A stretch of DNA of 64,000 nucleotides from Ecdyonurus torrentis (GCA_949318235.1 OX439129.1:5068713-5132712); one strand, 5' to 3'; counted from the first letter of the stretch, positions 33,500-43,863 are shown. A program made the numbers and translations. Notes: generated by a model from the sequence alone, not told the origin.

Positions 33500-33930
33500 C
33501 CTTGGTGCGACCCCACTTTACGGTAGCCTCTAGCAGGTCTCTTCTGTAATTGGGGAGAAAATATTGTTTAGTAGATAACCAGTGGGCTGATTTTGCAATT
33601 GTTTTGCTTTATTGTCAATAAACAAATTTTCATTAGAAAATTTGAATGATTTCGTTGGTTATATTAAGTTACAGAATCAGCCCCTCCTGCTTTACATATT
33701 TCTAATCTTGTTTGTGAATCTTCTAGCATCAATCAATATTGATTTGTGTATAAGTTATAGCAGCTTCAGTATAGCCACTTCAGTAGCTGTGTCAAAGAAT
33801 TGATTTTATTAAAATGTCCACTGAAGCTGCAATCAGTGTATGTATAGTGGAATCAAGTTAGCAACTTTATAGTAGCCAGTTTAATAAAATTGCCAGGATT
33901 ACATTGAATTGGCTACTTTTTTTTTTTTTT
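33500..33930. other. Unassigned sequence
   Basis: May contain a few more LINE bases at 33480-33560. The rest is AT-rich with small duplications of agtagc and cttcagta words. Confidence 0.4.
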
Positions 33931-33934
33931 TTTT

Positions 33935-34315
33935 TTTTTGCTTGCATATTGTGTTATCGTGCTATACACCAATCCCAGTCCCAGTCAAGACATTGTCTTA
34001 TCGACAGCTCAGGACTTTCCAATTAATGGAAAAGCACACATGGGCCGGCCACGGCCTAAGTACACAGCCCGGCATTCACCACGACAGCCTAGAGAAACCA
34101 TGGAAACATCTAGGCAGGCTGGACAGTGCAATCACATATGCACCTCAACGAATACTGTGCGTCGTCATGGAATGCATGTAAACATGCATCGTGCAACGTG
34201 TTGTGCTCTCACACTTCACGTACGCACCTAGCAGTGGCTCGAACCTATACTCGGTGAGGAGTACACAGTTACGAGTCAGCTGCCTTCACCACTCGGCCAT
34301 ACCAGCTTGGTATGA
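33935..34315 (-). mobile_element. tRNA-derived SINE, complete minus-strand copy
   Basis: Read on the minus strand: agctggtatggccgagtgg (box A) and ggttcgagcc (consensus box B, better than at 3483), then the full body to aatcccagtcccagtcaag in the + reading. A poly(T) tract at 33912-33938 on + lies at its 3' end, as expected for a retroposed poly(A) tail. Confidence 0.88.
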
Positions 34316-34449
34316 TGCTTCTAACTTTAATACAAATTAATTAAAATTATGAGACATAAGTTGTATGAAATTTATTGGTAGTATTTCAAATGTAGAGCTT
34401 TTTTTGGGGGTCAATAATACTCGAAAACTTATATGCTTTTTTTTTCCAG

Positions 34450-34568
34450 GCCCTGAAAAGTACAGTACATACATGCATCCTTTGTCCTGAGACAATTGAA
34501 TCATCCTTCATCATGTGGTGACTTTATAAGGATAAGAAGTACAGAGAGTGTGGCTGGGGAGCAGTGCA
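34450..34568 (+). pseudogene. Exon-like segment with one in-frame TGA (unidentified gene, part 1)
   Basis: The acceptor is ttttttttccag and the donor GTCAGT at 34569. In phase 0 the frame reads Thr-Cys-Ile-Leu-Cys-Pro-Glu-Thr-Ile-Glu-Ser-Ser-Phe-Ile-Met-Trp, then TGA, then Leu-Tyr-Lys-Asp-Lys-Lys-Tyr-Arg-Glu-Cys-Gly-Trp-Gly-Ala-Val-Gln up to the donor. The composition on both sides of TGA is protein-like. The end phase (0) matches the segment at 40687. It could be a decayed exon, a recoded stop or non-coding RNA. Confidence 0.35.
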
Positions 34569-34595
34569 GGTCAGTATATTTAAACATTAACATGA

Positions 34596-35340
34596 TTGAG
34601 GAAAATAAACCATCGTGCGGTGAGGTATGGTAAATTTGAAATAAAATGCTAGGAGAAAACCAGCAAGGACCTTACCATAGTGAAGAGATCGAGTCCCATA
34701 GTTTGGTGAAAATCTGGCTATAGCACAGATATAAAAAAACTAACACATTGAAAATATTTCAGCAATTATATATACTACAATAAGAAGTCCATCTCTCTTA
34801 ATTGTAGTTTAATGCCAAAATATTTCCAATGTGTCAGTTTTTTATATCTGTACTATAGCAAGATTTTCACCAAACTATATGGGACTCTCTTCACTATATA
34901 TAGTAAAGGCATAGACCGGAGAAAAACATAAGCATTTATATAACAAAACACTTTATGGGATTTACATAAATAACTTTAGTTTGTCTCAAAACCCAAGCAG
35001 TAGCTCCATAGCAGTGATCAGAAAATTCGATTTATGCAACCCGCACAACATTTTCATACTAATTTTTGCATGTTTCTGACGTCATAAACATGAATTTTCA
35101 CGCAAATTGCATACTTTACAGTTTTTTCACGCTCTCGCTCGTGAGGCTACATTAATTAACATTCTGGTAAAAATTGTCATCAGTTTTGAATAAAGATCCC
35201 ATTTCGTGTTTATTCATTAAAAAGCACATGTTGGTTTATGTGGTCTATTGGTTTAAGGTCCTTGCTGGTTTCTCCTATCCTTATCTTTCAAATTTATCAT
35301 ACCTATAACCACGATGGTTTATTTTCCTTAACATATCTCA
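34596..35340. repeat. Fold-back element 'CCAGCAAGG' family, split by a TTAAAG MITE
   Basis: Left arm aaataaaccatcgtg ... accagcaaggaccttacc, right arm ggtccttgctggtttctcc ... cacgatggtttattttcc. The inner arms cacattgaaaatatttcag and ccaaaatatttccaatgtg also pair. The TTAAAG element at 34904-35256 lies inside the right arm. A tidier relative is at 40262-40520. Confidence 0.8.
34904..35256 (-). mobile_element. TTAAAG-family MITE, complete
   Basis: From taaaggcatagaccgg to tggtctattggtttaa. It has one TGACGTCA near 35077. Confidence 0.85.
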
Positions 35341-35612
35341 TTAACATGATTGGTTATATAGGTGTATAAGAGTGGACCAGATGTATAAAGTCAGACCTAA
35401 ACCTCACTTTTATTTTTATTAGCCTATTTATTATTTTATTATTATCCTATATTGGACTATAAATTTTATTTTATTTTAGCACACATATATTTATACAACA
35501 TAATGTTTCACAATGGTCATTTAACACAGCTGCTTCCCAGTGAGCTGATTTGCTCGTGCGGAAGTAAGAATTATTATTTAAAGAAATCAGAGATAAGAAA
35601 AACAACAACAAA

Positions 35613-35842
35613 ATATGCATTCATGTTAAAGTCGACGCCATGTTGGATAACTCAATAACATAGACAGCATAGGAAAATAACTCATTTTTCCAGCTTAAAA
35701 ATACCATGCAATATTTTTGAGTGCATATATTGCTGTTGTTAATATATAGCTTGACTTATGTTAGTATTTCATATGAAAAAAATAATAATAACAAAAATAT
35801 TAATCAATTTCTCTAAGAAAATAGCCCAAAACCAAAAAATAA
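35613..35842 (-). mobile_element. CRE-MITE, right two thirds
   Basis: From atgcattcatgttaaagtcg to aatttctctaagaaaatagcc; the CRE end is missing. Confidence 0.8.
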
Positions 35843-36101
35843 GAAATAAATAAACATTCTGGAAAATCGCACAACTTTAAAAAGCATTAAAAAATTACCC
35901 AATATTAATGTTATAATTATCAGCAGGTTTGTATTATATTTAAGAGCCACCATCTTGTTGGTCAGAAATACACAGGCCAGCATAGCAAAAACATCATTTT
36001 TATATATTTAATAGCAAACTTCAAAGCTCATGTCTAAATAAGGCTTATTATTTGTATACTCCTAATAAGCTACAAGAATATCACAAAATGACAGTCAAAA
36101 T

Positions 36102-36413
36102 ATAGGGTGTATGCGGATGATGTCATATTTATTGCGCTTGGAGGCCATACTGGAGTAGTGAATAACATTGCTCAGCATAGAACAAACTTCATTTAAGCCA
36201 ATTTTCTTTGGGAAATCCGTTAATTTTTTGTATTTATTATTTTTCTCACATATTGAGATACTAATTCAACATATTTACAGCATCAATGCTCTCAAAAATA
36301 TTGCATAGTGGTTTTAAACTGGCAAAATGATTTACTTTCCTATGCCACCCATGTTATTGAGTTATCCAACATGGCGTCAACTTTAACATGAATGCATATA
36401 CACCCTATACTTT
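36102..36413 (+). mobile_element. CRE-MITE copy upstream of CEP19
   Basis: From tatagggtgtatgcggatgatg to gcgtcaactttaacatgaatg and acaccctata; octamer mutated to tgatgtca. It ends about 70 bp before the CEP19 promoter-like island. Confidence 0.9.
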
Positions 36414-36449
36414 ATTTTTGTGACAAATGAGGTAAAATTATATTTCTCC

Positions 36450-36760
36450 TATGCTGGACAATGTATTAGGCACCACAAACATGGCGGCAAAGCGCTAGCA
36501 TGTAGCATGTCTAGGAGCAAGTGCGTTCGAGTTTCAAGCTCGCTCGCTCGAGTTACACGCTTGACGAGAAAAAAAGTTTTAAAACTTTTATTTTCCCGCG
36601 TATTTATTCATGGAATATCAAATGACAGTCGAAATTCCAGCTGTAAAATATAAACAAACACAAAAATCATAAAAATCTAAAGTTATGTGTGTAGTTTTCT
36701 GACTTTTCTTTAATAATTACACAGTATATATCATTAATTAACATTGAGAAAATATTAAAT
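36450..36760 (+). promoter_or_regulatory. Probable CEP19 promoter and 5' UTR
   Basis: A repeat-free segment with higher GC content holds cacaaacATGGCGGCaaag (36475-36493), a YY1-type motif common at animal housekeeping start sites. It also has ctcgctcgctcgag and ttttcccgcg. The CEP19 ATG follows at 36761. The extent is inferred from composition. Confidence 0.45.
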
Positions 36761-37015
36761 ATGGGTTGTATATACAAGGCTAAGCAATGTGGTCTGATGT
36801 TAGACCCTCCTGCCTTGGTTTTAGTGTATGAAGACATGATTTCTAATAAGCTACGACGACGTAGCATATATGCCAGTATGTACGCAACTTTGACAAAGAT
36901 AGCGATGTGCAGTCGTGTGCTAGAGATATCATATGTAGACATCAACGTTACTTGGAGGACGTGCCTGCTATCTTGGTGGAGAAAATGTTAACAATAATTC
37001 AGTGTGGTGCAAAGT
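36761..37015 (+). CDS. CEP19: CEP19 homologue, N-terminal exon, frame disrupted
   Basis: From ATG 36761 the frame gives Lys-Gln-Cys-Gly-Leu-Met-Leu-Asp-Pro-Pro-Ala-Leu-Val-Leu-Val-Tyr-Glu and Asn-Lys-Leu-Arg-Arg-Arg. This lines up with the KKCGIRFQPPAIILIYE...KLRQR start of vertebrate CEP19. From about 36884 the homology (Arg-Asn-Phe-Asp-Lys-Asp-Ser-Asp, then His-Gln-Arg-Tyr-Leu-Glu) continues in the +2 frame. The break lies in atatatgccagtatgtacgc (36866-36885), where two 4-bp steps, or 1 + 4 bp, would restore it. A possible donor GTATGT is at 37016, but its phase does not fit the next exon. CEP19 is a ciliary base/centrosome protein that recruits RABL2 for intraflagellar transport. Pseudogene, sequencing error or unusual splicing are all open. 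Confidence 0.65.
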
Positions 37016-37016
37016 G

Positions 37017-37203
37017 TATGTATTAGCTAATTTTAGACCTAAAAATTAATTAAAAAAATTATGTTTCTAATCACTTAAAAGTATGTCTAGTATTTCTCAT
37101 TTAAATATCTACAGAATCAGTGGAGTAGTTTTCTCAAACATTAGAAGAAAAAAACACAAGTTTAACCTGATAAGCGTAATTAGGGGACTTCTTAGATTTC
37201 CCC
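37017..37203 (-). mobile_element. CCCCTAATT-type repeat, reverse copy
   Basis: Contains gtctagtatttctcatttaaatatc, agaatcagtggagtagttttc and, at the right end, gtaattaggggac. It starts directly at the end of the CEP19 N-terminal exon, so it may have removed or remade the splice donor. Confidence 0.65.
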
Positions 37204-37224
37204 GTGCGCTAGTAGCCAATACAT

Positions 37225-37520
37225 ACATACATACACTAGTGTACATACATATCATGACGCTATAATCCCTATCGGGGTAAGCCAACAACACAGATGTTTT
37301 ATCCTGACCCAGTGATAGACCTCCACAACTTCCTATCCTGACATACTTCACTTGCTTCCTCCAGTCTCATACCTTGTTTCATACATTTCCTTTTGCATCT
37401 CATACTGCAGCGTACATTCTTATTTTTCAAACATCTTCCAACCACCTCAGACCATGATGTTATATAGGCAAGCTGCCTCTATCTCTACTTCTATCCACTC
37501 TATGTACTATAAAATACATA
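37225..37520 (-). mobile_element. LINE 3' fragment, second copy
   Basis: Nearly identical to 33145-33460 over gacccagtgatagacctcc through ccacctcagaccatgatg, with a (CATA)n tail at 37222-37240 and small indels that close the reading frame. Confidence 0.75.
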
Positions 37521-37654
37521 CCTGTTTTGCTAAGCCATAGATCTCCATAATCCCATATTGTTGAGTTTCACCTGCCATATAGCAAGTTTTTTTTTTTTTT
37601 TTTTTTTTTTTATTCAGATGAGTAACAATATAGAGTAAATCTAACCAATAACAT

Positions 37655-37874
37655 CCGCAGTATAGAAAAATTACACATTTTGCCATTTTTAAGCCAATAT
37701 TTTTGAGAGCATCGAAGTTGTTAATAGCTTGAATTTCAAGTATGTGAGAAAAATAATATTTAACTGATTTTACAAAGAAAAAAAACGAAGTTTGTCCTAT
37801 GCTGAGCAATGTTATTTATTACTCCAGTATGGCGTCCAAATGTATTAAATATGACGTCATGTGGATACACCCTG
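37655..37874 (-). mobile_element. CRE-MITE, left two thirds, just upstream of the CEP19 last exon
   Basis: From ttacacattttgccattttt to aatatgacgtcatgtgg and acaccctgta; its end lies 24 bp before the acceptor at 37898. A poly(T) tract of about 22 bp precedes it. Confidence 0.82.
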
Positions 37875-37898
37875 TAATTTTCTGATGTATTTTTGCAG

Positions 37899-38196
37899 GA
37901 ACACCTGAACGGGACTAAAACTATCTGACGCACTAAGCAAAGTGAACGCTGACTTTGAGGTGGGAGAGAACGAGGACTTGAACACTCTGGGAGAGGAGGC
38001 TCTGGGACGTAAGAAGGCCGTGATGGAGCACGTGTTCAGTCGTAGTAGAGTAAGGCCTGGTGACGTGGGCTTTGAGTATGACAAGAGGGTGGAGTTCCCA
38101 GAGCCCAGGCAGTCCTCAGAGTGGGATCTTGACGATGAGGACCGAGGAGGAACTAAAGAGGAACTTGAGGAGGAAGATGAAAACTTTTGGGACTGA
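37899..38196 (+). CDS. CEP19: CEP19 homologue, C-terminal exon
   Basis: The acceptor is tgtatttttgcag. The first seven codons (Glu-His-Leu-Asn-Gly-Thr-Lys) are in phase 0. A run of four A at 37917-37920 then shifts the homologous frame by one. From 37921 the frame is open to TGA at 38194: Leu-Ser-Asp-Ala-Leu-Ser-Lys-Val, Asn-Glu-Asp-Leu-Asn-Thr-Leu, Arg-Lys-Lys-Ala-Val-Met-Glu-His-Val-Phe, Phe-Glu-Tyr-Asp-Lys-Arg-Val-Glu-Phe-Pro. These match the EEDLNKL, RKSIMDELF and FVYDIEVEFP blocks of CEP19. The Trp-Asp near the end is also present, followed by an extra acidic tail of about 25 residues. Codon use is GC-rich and coding-like. Losing one A would restore a single frame. Confidence 0.75.
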
Positions 38197-38384
38197 ATGT
38201 ATCAGAATTTATTATCATTTTAATTTATAGTTTAGAAATATTATTTGACTTCAGATTGCATAAGTGTAACGTCATGGATTTCAAAAATTACGTGGCAAAA
38301 ATGGAACATTGTTTTTTAAAATAAATTTTCACTTAAATTTTATACACTCTAAAAATGTAAATGCAACGTAAAACGAAAGTTGAA

Positions 38385-38850
38385 GAATTGAAAACATTGC
38401 AAAAGTAGGTTTAATGATAAAATAAACAAACTGACAGCTCAACAATACTAACAAAGTGCTAGCAGACGACTTTGTGTTCCTGTCTACATTTAACATGCTT
38501 TCTTATGGCGCAATGAAGCAGCTATAACTGGAGTTAGAATTATTTTTCGGAGTTGAAATTTTGACTAGCTTAATGAGCTTTGGTTTTCCTGAATTTCAAA
38601 TCAATTGGGTGAAAATAATAATGTGTAACCAAATTGTTTGAAATTTAGGAAAACAAAAGCTTTAAGTAAGTCACAGTAAAAATTTTCAGCCTTGAGATGT
38701 TATTCTAACTCCAGTTATAGCTGCTTTATTGTCCCATAAGAAAGCATGTTAAATGTAGACAGAAACACAAAGTCATCTGCTAGCACTTTGTTAGTATTGT
38801 TGAACTGTCAGTTTGTTTATTTTATCACTTTTGGAAAAATCTTATCTAGC
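38385..38850. repeat. Fold-back MITE, 'GACAGCTCAACAATAC' family
   Basis: The left arm ataaacaaactgacagctcaac and the right arm ttgaactgtcagtttgttta are inverted, with long paired arms (gctagcagacgactttgtg against cacaaagtcatctgctagc). The AT-rich loop is near 38600. Copies at 40862-41294 and 44136-44590. Confidence 0.88.
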
Positions 38851-38985
38851 AAACCTAAGTTCTCTCTTCCACAATGCCAATGTAAATAATAATATTTGTG
38901 AATATTATTGTAAAATCTACGCATGAGCCCAGAAACTTAATGAAGTAAATTGTAAGACTATAACGTAGGTAACAATAATGATTTT

Positions 38986-39016
<31 letters not shown>

Positions 39017-39017
39017 G

Positions 39018-39200
39018 TTCTATGCATTCATGTTAAAGTCGACGCAATGTTGGATCACTCAATAACATTAGAGGCATAGGAAAATAACTAATTTTGTCAG
39101 TTTTAAATTACTAAGTAATATTTTTGAGAGCATTGATGTTGTTAATAGCTTGAATCTCATGTATGTGAGGAAAAAAAAATAATAAAAAATAATGGACTAA
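39018..39200 (-). mobile_element. CRE-MITE, right half
   Basis: From ctatgcattcatgttaaagtcg to aatctcatgtatgtgagg, ending in an A-rich tail next to the element at 39205. Confidence 0.8.
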
Positions 39201-39204
39201 ATAA

Positions 39205-39870
39205 GGTACTACTTTAGGGTAGCATTTTTGTCGTAAATATAATCTTTTTATCTTTTTTTAGCTTCATGATAAACTAAGGAACAATTTTCTATACTAAAAA
39301 AAGTTTTTGCTCAAATCAATTTTCCGCAAATTAGCGGCAAAGTCGTTGGGTTATTTTGGGCTACGCCCCCTTTAGCATGTATAAGATACAAAACTTCAAG
39401 CTCACAGTGTGCAAAATTGAATTGACCAACTTCTCAATAAAAAATACTAGCGTGATCTACAGGTCAACTTTTAATGAATTTGAGATTTAAAACAATTTTT
39501 ACGAGATTTTTACGGAGAAAAAAAATACAGAAGTTTGCCTATTCAATTAACATGGGTCAATTTGCGAAATTTTTTTTCTCAGCAAATTCTTTCTAGAAAA
39601 ATCTGAAAAATCATTTTTCATTAAAAGTCAACACGAAGAACAAGCTAGTATTTTTTTTAACCCCTGAAAAAAATTCAAAGTAGGTCAAAATTGGGGTTCA
39701 AATATAGATTCATTAGCATTAGGGGGCGTGGCATTTTACGACACTTTGACGCTCTATTGTGACGAGAGTTTTTGAAATAGAATTTTTTGGATTTCATTTT
39801 TGGGTACAACAGCCTAATCTCTGTTTATAATCATAATAAAAATAATACACTCCTACCCTAAAGTAGTACC
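39205..39870. mobile_element. Non-autonomous DNA transposon with GGTACTACTTTAGGGTAG ends (666 bp)
   Basis: Left end ggtactactttagggtag, right end ctaccctaaagtagtacc: perfect 18-bp inverted repeats. Both flanks carry ATAA (39201-39204 and 39871-39874), a likely target duplication. No coding frame over 60 codons. Confidence 0.85.
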
Positions 39871-40261
39871 ATAAGTATTCAAAATAAATTATTAAATGTA
39901 TAATTAAATAACATAATTAAGTAATAAAAGTTAAAAAAATGTTATCACAGGAAAATGTCCTGTATTTCTAGGCTGACCAGAAGTCCCAATTTTCCCGTGA
40001 CAATCCTAGATTTTGTCACCTTGTCGCGGATAAAAATTTATATGTCCCGAATTCTCACAAAGGGAAATACATACGATGAAAAGGGAAAAAAATAGAAATT
40101 TAATTTAAAAATTTATATAAACAGCACTGCACTTTATGAATAATTTTAACAGAAAAACAATTGTGATATTGTGATATTTTATTAAGGGTTGTATAGATGG
40201 CTAGTAGCTCAAAATCTAAACAGAAAACTTTGAAAGTTTATGATGCCATTTAAAAGTTAAA

Positions 40262-40520
40262 ATCAATGATAAAGAAAAGGATAGAAAAACCAGCAAGGGC
40301 CTTACCACAGTAGAAGTTCTATGGAGAGGTCGAGGTCTTGCATGGCACAGTATAATGTTATAAAAGTTTCTTTATAACTTAAAGTCAAGTTATAAAGAAA
40401 CTTTTATAACATTATACTGTGCCATGCAAGACCTCGACCTCTCCATAGAACTTCTACTGTGGTAAGGCCCTTGCTGGTTTTTCTATCCTTTTCTTTATCA
40501 TTGATCCTAACCGCGATGGT
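40262..40520. repeat. Near-perfect palindrome, 'CCAGCAAGG' fold-back family
   Basis: agaaaaaccagcaagggcc ... ttataaagaaacttttataac is inverted almost base for base around a 3-5 bp centre near 40383. Arms are about 110 bp. The perfect pairing implies recent origin or gene conversion between the arms. Confidence 0.92.
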
Positions 40521-40686
40521 TTTTTCCTTAAATTGATTTAAAAGTTAAAATAGTAACAACAGCTACCTATGATTAAAATTTCAGAACCCGTAATCATCAG
40601 ATAAGAGAGCCCCTTGATAAGACCCTATCTATTAAACCCTTTGATATTATTAAAAAGAATAGCTATTAATTTGGTAAATTTTACAG

Positions 40687-40808
40687 GCAGTTATATCCAC
40701 ACCTACATACCAAGAACAACTTAGTGGTACTGTTTTTTGAGCACCAATAAGAGAGACTGCAGAGGTCATCAAGGGTCAGGGTACCATGCTCTTCAGTGAC
40801 TGTTATGG
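40687..40808 (+). pseudogene. Exon-like segment with one in-frame TGA (unidentified gene, part 2)
   Basis: The acceptor is ...ttttacag and the donor GG|GTGAGT at 40809. The phase-0 frame, which matches the end of the segment at 34450, reads Pro-Thr-Tyr-Gln-Glu-Gln-Leu-Ser-Gly-Thr-Val-Phe. TGA follows at 40738, then Ala-Pro-Ile-Arg-Glu-Thr-Ala-Glu-Val-Ile-Lys-Gly-Gln-Gly-Thr-Met-Leu-Phe-Ser-Asp. It ends in phase 2. Strong splice signals and the protein-like text on both sides of TGA suggest a former or recoded exon. I do not recognise the protein. Confidence 0.38.
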
Positions 40809-40861
40809 GTGAGTTTACCTACCGACCTTTTTTTATTTTTCTAATAGCACACATTGAAAAA

Positions 40862-41294
40862 TTTGTGTTTTGTGATAAAATAAACAAACTGACACCTCAT
40901 CAATACTAACAAAGTGCTAGCAGACGACTTTGTGTTCCTGTCTACATTTAACATGCTTTCTTATCGAGCAGTGAAGCAGCTATAACTTGAGCTAGAATTG
41001 AGCTAGAATTTCAGAGTTGAAATTTCTACTGTAGCTTGTTGAGCCTCAAAGCTTTCGTTTTCTTGAATTTGATGTCAATTAGATTGAAATAATAATTTGT
41101 AATGAAATTGATTGAAATCCAGGAAAACAAAACCTCTGCTGCTCAGTAAGCTACAGTAAAAATTTCAGCTTTGAGTATTAATTCTAATTCAGCTGCTTCA
41201 TTGCCCCATAAGAAAGCATGTTAAATGTAGACAGGAACACAAAGTCATCTGCTAGCACTTTGTTAGTATTGTTGAGCTGTCAGTTGTATCACTT
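40862..41294. repeat. Fold-back MITE, 'GACAGCTCAACAATAC' family
   Basis: Second member of the family at 38385, with arms aacaaactgacacctcatcaatac and gtattgttgagctgtcag. Confidence 0.88.
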
Positions 41295-41325
41295 AACACA
41301 ATTTTGCAATGTCTGCTATTGATTG

Positions 41326-41502
41326 AAGGCATAGAACAGCTTGAACAAAAAAAAAACATGTTTCTTATACTATCATCCATTTTGTGAATGGACAACAAGT
41401 CAATGACTGTGTGGCCAAATCAATGTTGATTTTTAGTTACTGTATGTTAGGATATTAGTTCTTGTAAGACAAGTTTTTTGTTCAATGTGTTCTAGGCCTT
41501 TT
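41326..41502. mobile_element. Degenerate fold-back MITE, 'GGCGTAGAACACCTTG' family
   Basis: gaaggcatagaacagcttg at the left and caatgtgttctaggcc at the right; the central palindrome with the CRE sites has been deleted. Confidence 0.75.
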
Positions 41503-41577
41503 ATTAAAAGAGATATTGTTAAGAATTATTAATAAAAAAAAAATAGAAATATACTTATATACATAGTAATGTTGTAC

Positions 41578-41672
41578 GTTGACTTGCACCAAAAAATGCG
41601 CATTGCATTTGATTAACCATAGCTGATCAATGATCATCATTTTTGGAGCAAAGAACAGGGTTTACGAACAGT
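41578..41672. repeat. 'GTTCGTAAACCCTGTTCT' repeat, half copy
   Basis: aaaaaatgcgcattgcatttg through aagaacagggtttacgaacag matches 21485-21560; the left inverted end is lost. Confidence 0.7.
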
Positions 41673-41728
41673 ATTACCAGGCTACTTCATACCCTATATT
41701 AAATTGTGTCTCCGTTTTCAATCAGTTG

Positions 41729-41935
41729 TCTGTTCTGTTGGCATATATTCACCAGAAGGCTCTGGCTGACATCGCGAACACCCCTCCCACCCACCCTCAC
41801 ACGATGCATTCGAACACTCATCCCTCCCTTTTGTATATAACATTTTGCCTTTTTCTTATAAATAATATATTTTTTTCTTTTGCGCGATCTTTTTCAAGAG
41901 GAGGTGAAAACTATCAATGCATTACTTGACTTCTA
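41729..41935 (+). other. Possible exon: open frame after a good acceptor, identity unknown
   Basis: After ttttcaatcag at 41720-41728 the frame Leu-Ser-Val-Leu-Leu-Ala-Tyr-Ile-His-Gln-Lys-Ala-Leu-Ala-Asp-Ile-Ala-Asn is open and runs into Pro/His-rich then Phe-rich text to a stop. The first 20 codons look protein-like, the rest do not. No clear donor. Offered as a candidate only. Confidence 0.25.
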
Positions 41936-42335
41936 ACTGTCGTAGAATCATGAATGAAACAAGAAAATAAATTATTTTTTTACAAAACTATTTAATAAAT
42001 GATAAAATTAAAGCTATCATGAATATTTGAGAAAGTTAATATTTCGATTGAATTTTTATTAGTCTTGCTATTTCACTCTGTGCCTACCCTAAATACCCTT
42101 CCGGTTGCCTCATCCCCCTCCTCCCCCGTTGGAGGGAGATTGTAAACTTTTCTTTCATACTGAAAAAGACCTTTCGAGAGTAAGAAAAAGGGACAATGTG
42201 TACAACTACTGCCATCCAGTGAACAGAAACACGATGAGAAAAAACGGCGACATTCCGTCCATATGGTCTAGAGTTATATATATTCTTTATTATATGGTAT
42301 TACTGTACAGTACATAAATCTGTCAATCAATATGT

Positions 42336-42955
42336 GAATGAATGAATGAATGAATGAATGAATGAATGAATGAATGAATGAATGAATGAATGAATGAATG
42401 AATGAATGAATGAATGAATGAATGAATGAATGAATGAATGAATGAATGAATGAATGAATGAATGAATGAATGAATGAATGAATGAATGAATGAATGAATG
42501 AATGAACGCATCAACGCATGATGAATGAATGAATGAATGAATGAATGAATGAATGAATGAATGAATGAATGAATGAATGAATGAATGAATGAATGAATGA
42601 ATGAATGAATGAATGAATGAATGATTGAATGAATGAATGAACGCATGAACGCATGAATGAATGAATGAATGAATGAATGAATGAATGAATGAATGAATGA
42701 ATGAATGAATGAATGAATGAATGAATGAATGAATGAATGAATGAATGAACGCATGAATGAATGAACGCATGAATGAATGAACGCATGAATGAATGAACGC
42801 ATGAATGAATGAACGCATGAACGCATGAATGAATGAATGAATGAATGAATGAATGAACGCATGAACGCATGAACGAATGAATGAATGAATGAATGAATGA
42901 ATGAATGAATGAATGAATGAATGAATGAATGAATGAACTAATGAATGAATGAACA
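42336..42955. repeat. (ATGA)n microsatellite with patterned CGCATGA(AC) variants, about 620 bp
   Basis: About 150 tetranucleotide units. The variant aacgcatgaa appears singly near 42506 and in clusters at 42640-42655 and 42745-42870, alternating with one or two normal units. The Phe-Ile-His-Ser frames on the minus strand are artefacts. Confidence 0.95.
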
Positions 42956-43305
42956 AACAAACCAATAAACAAGAAAATGAACAAAGGAAGGAACGAACGA
43001 ACAAACAAATGAACAAATCAATGAATCAATCAATGACTGGCTAAATCAACTAGTCATTGTTGACTTACTAATAAAAAAAATTTTCTGATAAGTTTTCACA
43101 ATCACGTGTGCCTAGTATACCATCAACACCTGGGTCTGAATCACGTATATATAAACACAATTGACAATTGAAAGCTCTTGTTGAAAATTGTTCTCTTAAT
43201 TATGTAATTTAAAGTTTTTCCACAACAATGCAAGAAAACAAAATTACGTATAACAGTGGCGTTGTGATCTAGGGGGAAATTTTAAACTTTCCTCCTAAAT
43301 TGCTA

Positions 43306-43624
43306 GTATAGGTTCAAGCCACTGCTGGGTGCGTACGTCAAGTGTTTTGAAGGCACCACAAATTGCATGATGCATGTTTACATACATTCCATGACGACGC
43401 ACAGCATTCATATGTGCTTGATTGATGTGATTGCACTGACCAGCCTGCCTAGAAATTTATGGTTTCCCTAGGCTGTCATGGCAAATGCCGGGCTGTGTAC
43501 TTAGGCAGGCCATAGCTAGCCTGTGTGTGCTTTTCCATTAATTGGAAAGTCCTTAGCTGTCGATAAGACAATGTCTTTACTGGGACTGGGATTGGTGTAT
43601 AGCACGATAACACAATATGGCAAG

Positions 43625-43625
<1 letters not shown>
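43306..43625 (+). mobile_element. tRNA-derived SINE, 5'-truncated
   Basis: Begins inside the tRNA-like head at tagtataggttcaagccac (box B) and runs to gggattggtgtatagc; an (AT)n microsatellite follows at 43628-43674. Box A is lost. Confidence 0.85.
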
Positions 43626-43677
<52 letters not shown>

Positions 43678-43863
43678 AATAAGTACAGTAAATAAATAAA
43701 ATAATTAATAATAATAAAATAGAATTAACAAAAAAAAATAAGCTACAAAAATTAAATAATAATAATAATAACAAAATAGGAAAAAAAACGGTAGAAAAAA
43801 TGTAAATAAATAAATGAATAAAAAAATTCAAACCATAAAAATATATTTGTTTTGTTTTGACAG

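Noticed and set aside
33938..34231. + strand frames of about 90 codons with many Pro/Ser/His
   Set aside because: They lie entirely inside the minus-strand SINE; the same text recurs broken in other copies.
34450..34568. Idea that this segment is the fourth exon of the PLA2
   Set aside because: The phase would fit (GG + G), but it gives a stop after two codons, is 30 kb away and lies beyond another same-strand gene.
37857..38084. Minus-strand frame of 75 codons
   Set aside because: Antisense of the CEP19 C-terminal exon.
42323..43016. Minus-strand frames up to 229 codons of Phe-Ile-His-Ser
   Set aside because: Four-base repeat with few stops; no coding signal at either end.
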